A stretch of 14,189 nucleotides of DNA from Clostridia bacterium (lineage in GTDB: Bacteria; Bacillota; Clostridia; UMGS1883). A model generated the notes under the pieces. It ran no database searches and had not been told where the DNA came from. It saw nothing but the letters and a program-made list of their open reading frames with translations. A program made the translations under genes and the position numbers. Where the stretch lies: NCBI GenBank assembly GCA_900768005.1, contig CAAGBE010000090.1:1-14189 (forward strand), given 5' to 3'. Below, piece after piece: positions 12,716 through 14,189 of this stretch. The number at the start of each line of letters is the position of its first letter. Position 1 is the first letter of the stretch.

Positions 12716-13499
12716 ATTTGTTTAGAAAATCAATATTGTAGAAATCCTTGAATCCAATTTCAGTCAGGATTTTTTCGGCTAAATCGTAGCCGTAGTCTAG
12801 ATTATCCGCGTGGTGGCAGTCGGAGGTTATCAAAACCCTGCCGTCACGTTTTTTTATTTCCTCCAATATCCATCTGTCGGGATAGGGGCTGTCCTTGTAA
12901 CCTCTTGACATTGCACCCGTGTTTACCTCGAGGACTTGTTTTGCCTCCAAAAGCTCATCAAGAGCTGAAATCACCGCTTTTTTATAGCGTTCTTCCCTGG
13001 GGTTAAAGATGTCGTTATTTCTGTCGAACTTTGTAAGCAGGTCAAAATGCCCTATCACATCCCCGCGGAGTTTTGCCACGGTTTTGTAATATTCCTCGGC
13101 ATAAGCATAGGGGTCTCCGCCGTAAAATTCATCAATGCAATTCTTCTGTTTTTCTCCGCTTTCATCCACATCAAAAAGACTGTCCCCTGCTTTTATATAG
13201 TGAGTTGATGCAATGATGTATTCGTAATCAAAGCCGTTATTTTCCGAAACAAAATCCCTCTCCAGACCGCAGAGCACACGGATTTTATCCTTGTACTCCT
13301 CTTTGAGTGCGTTGACCTCATCAAAATACTTGCCCTCGTTTTCAAAGCTCATACAATATCTGAGGTCGTGTCTGACGGGGCTGTGTCCCGAAAACCCTAT
13401 ATATGAAAATCCCTTATTTATAGCACTTTGCACCATTTCACGAAGGGTGCTTTTTCCGTCACAGTACGTGGAATGGGTGTGCAGATTCCCTCTCATCAT
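12714..13499 (-). CDS. hisJ: Histidinol-phosphatase, PHP family
   Basis: This enzyme hydrolyses L-histidinol phosphate to histidinol in histidine biosynthesis. The 261-residue product is the HisJ/HisK-type PHP-domain enzyme common in Firmicutes, with the trinuclear-metal motifs [11 protein letters not shown] (H7, H9, D14), GFSGHSP (H39), CGLERDF (E80), ASTHY (H100), [13 protein letters not shown] and, near the C-terminus, LITSDCHH. Its start ATG overlaps the hisIE TGA as ATGA, and an AGGAGA ribosome binding site lies inside the end of hisIE, so translation is coupled. It is the last gene of the visible his operon and ends in the shared terminator with ireB. A broader PHP-family phosphatase is the only real alternative, and the his context argues against it. 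Confidence 0.94.
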   Translation of the reverse strand: MMRGNLHTHSTYCDGKSTLREMVQSAINKGFSYIGFSGHSPVRHDLRYCMSFENEGKYFDEVNALKEEYKDKIRVLCGLERDFVSENNGFDYEYIIASTHYIKAGDSLFDVDESGEKQKNCIDEFYGGDPYAYAEEYYKTVAKLRGDVIGHFDLLTKFDRNNDIFNPREERYKKAVISALDELLEAKQVLEVNTGAMSRGYKDSPYPDRWILEEIKKRDGRVLITSDCHHADNLDYGYDLAEKILTEIGFKDFYNIDFLNK

Positions 13500-14152
13500 G
13501 ATGTCATTTTCTCCTGCTTAACCTTTTTATCAATTACGTGACGGGATGCAAGCTCTTTGAGAACATCATCAACATCTATACCCATTTCCACCATCATTAC
13601 CATAACGTGGTAGTAAAGGTCAGCAATTTCGTAGATGGTTTCTTTCTTGTCATTATCCTTGGATGCAATAATAACCTCGGTACATTCCTCGCCCACTTTT
13701 TTGAGGATTTTGTCAATGCCCTTTTCAAAAAGGTAGGTAGTGTAGCTTCCTTCCTTTTTCTCGGTTTTTCTGCCTTTTATCATTTCAAAAAGTGCCTCGG
13801 GAGAGAACACGCCCTCTTCATCACTTTCAAAAACAAGGTCGTTGAAACAGCTTTCTGTACCCTTGTGGCAGGCAGGACCGTCTTTCTTTACATATACGCA
13901 AAGTGCATCACTGTCACAATCGACAACGATTTTTACGATATGCTGATAATTTCCGCTGGTTTCACCCTTGAGCCAGAGTTCCCCGCGGCTTCTGCTCCAG
14001 AAACAGGTAAGTTTTTTCTCAAGAGAAATTTTAAGACTTTTCTCATTCATATATGCAAGGGTAAGCACCTTTCCCGTTGCCGCATCAATTACTATTGCAG
14101 GGATAAGTCCCTTTTCGTCAAATTTGAGGTTTTTAATATCTAACATTTTCAT
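13496..14152 (-). CDS. hisIE: Bifunctional phosphoribosyl-AMP cyclohydrolase / phosphoribosyl-ATP pyrophosphatase
   Basis: The fusion carries out the second and third steps of histidine synthesis. The N-terminal HisI half (about 1-110) shows [16 protein letters not shown], the [18 protein letters not shown] core and the metal-binding DCDSDAL plus CxxxxxxC-type cysteines in [12 protein letters not shown]. The C-terminal HisE half (about 130-218) shows [27 protein letters not shown] and [13 protein letters not shown]. The total of 218 residues is typical of HisIE. The first ATG at 14150-14152 overlaps the upstream TGA as ATGA but is only 3 bases from the GGAG core; a second ATG at 14144-14146, 9 bases from it, would shorten the protein by two residues. 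I kept the first because the same coupling is used for hisJ. Confidence 0.96.
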   Translation of the reverse strand: MKMLDIKNLKFDEKGLIPAIVIDAATGKVLTLAYMNEKSLKISLEKKLTCFWSRSRGELWLKGETSGNYQHIVKIVVDCDSDALCVYVKKDGPACHKGTESCFNDLVFESDEEGVFSPEALFEMIKGRKTEKKEGSYTTYLFEKGIDKILKKVGEECTEVIIASKDNDKKETIYEIADLYYHVMVMMVEMGIDVDDVLKELASRHVIDKKVKQEKMTS

Positions 14153-14189
14153 ATTCTCCTTATCGGGATATTATTTTTGTTAAGTTCGT
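14149..14189 (-). CDS. hisF: Probable C-terminus of HisF (imidazole glycerol phosphate synthase subunit), partial
   Basis: Only 13 codons and a stop are visible. Read on the minus strand they give [12 protein letters not shown] and then TGA, which resembles HisF proteins that end in a short helix followed by IPVR. The stop overlaps the hisIE start as ATGA, and hisF directly before hisI/hisIE is the common gene order. The competing frame ending at TAA 14160-14162 (TNLTKIISR) has no recognisable feature. The call rests on a very short match plus context. Confidence 0.6.
   Translation of the reverse strand, partial: ELNKNNIPIRRI

Noticed and set aside
13538..14143. 201-codon plus-strand frame opposite hisIE
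   Set aside because: It is antisense to a well-supported bifunctional his gene and has no ribosome binding site.
14160..14189. Alternative end of an upstream gene at TAA 14160-14162
   Set aside because: The frame giving TNLTKIISR has no family resemblance, while the TGA frame ends in an IPIR stretch like HisF and overlaps the hisIE start as ATGA.
1..14189. CRISPR array, tRNA or rRNA genes, integrase or transposase
   Set aside because: I saw no regularly spaced direct repeats, no tRNA cloverleaf or rRNA segment, and no recombinase motifs in any reading frame.

Overview
The window looks like chromosomal DNA of an endospore-forming Clostridia-type Firmicute, probably an Oscillospiraceae/Ruminococcaceae-like gut bacterium. 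The evidence is the spoVAC-spoVAD pair, a SpoVB/MurJ-type flippase, YwlG and IreB family proteins, a glutamate dehydrogenase resembling the Clostridium symbiosum enzyme, strong AGGAGG-type ribosome binding sites and AT-rich sigma-A promoters. The species cannot be fixed from the sequence alone. I see no rRNA, tRNA, CRISPR array, phage gene or transposase.

Layout. Bases 1-1404 (minus strand) hold the 5' part of pnp, a structured pnp leader, and rpsO with its own promoter and leader. Bases 1415-3721 (minus) hold a sporulation cluster read as small ORF, spoVAC, spoVAD and a CE4 polysaccharide deacetylase. Bases 3759-6052 (minus) hold ywlG and a SpoVB/MurJ-like flippase, closed by a terminator. 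A divergent 61-residue acidic orphan protein follows at 6095-6280 (plus), then gdhA (6402-7751, minus) with a near-ideal promoter, and mutS2 (7870-10248, minus). Bases 10249-10998 are a gene-free stretch built around a 652-bp inverted-repeat element. Then come, on the plus strand, a YitT-family membrane protein, a short DtxR/MntR-like regulator and an IreB homologue. The minus-strand end of a histidine operon (hisF tail, hisIE, hisJ) meets ireB tail to tail over a shared terminator.

How the genes work together. rpsO and pnp are the classic translation/RNA-decay pair, with both leaders apparently structured. SpoVAC and SpoVAD serve dipicolinic acid uptake into the forespore, and the deacetylase and flippase act on peptidoglycan, so bases 1415-5411 form a spore-envelope neighbourhood. 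HisIE and HisJ catalyse steps 2-3 and the histidinol-phosphate phosphatase step of histidine synthesis and are coupled by 4-base ATGA overlaps.

The least explained part is the 10300-10951 element. Its two arms are diverged inverted copies of one multi-hairpin repeat, its right edge appears to supply the -35 box of the yitT promoter, and a third partial copy lies at 6290-6326. Other points worth attention are an unannotated 36-residue membrane ORF directly before spoVAC, the absence of spoVAE after spoVAD, and a long imperfect hairpin in the pnp leader.
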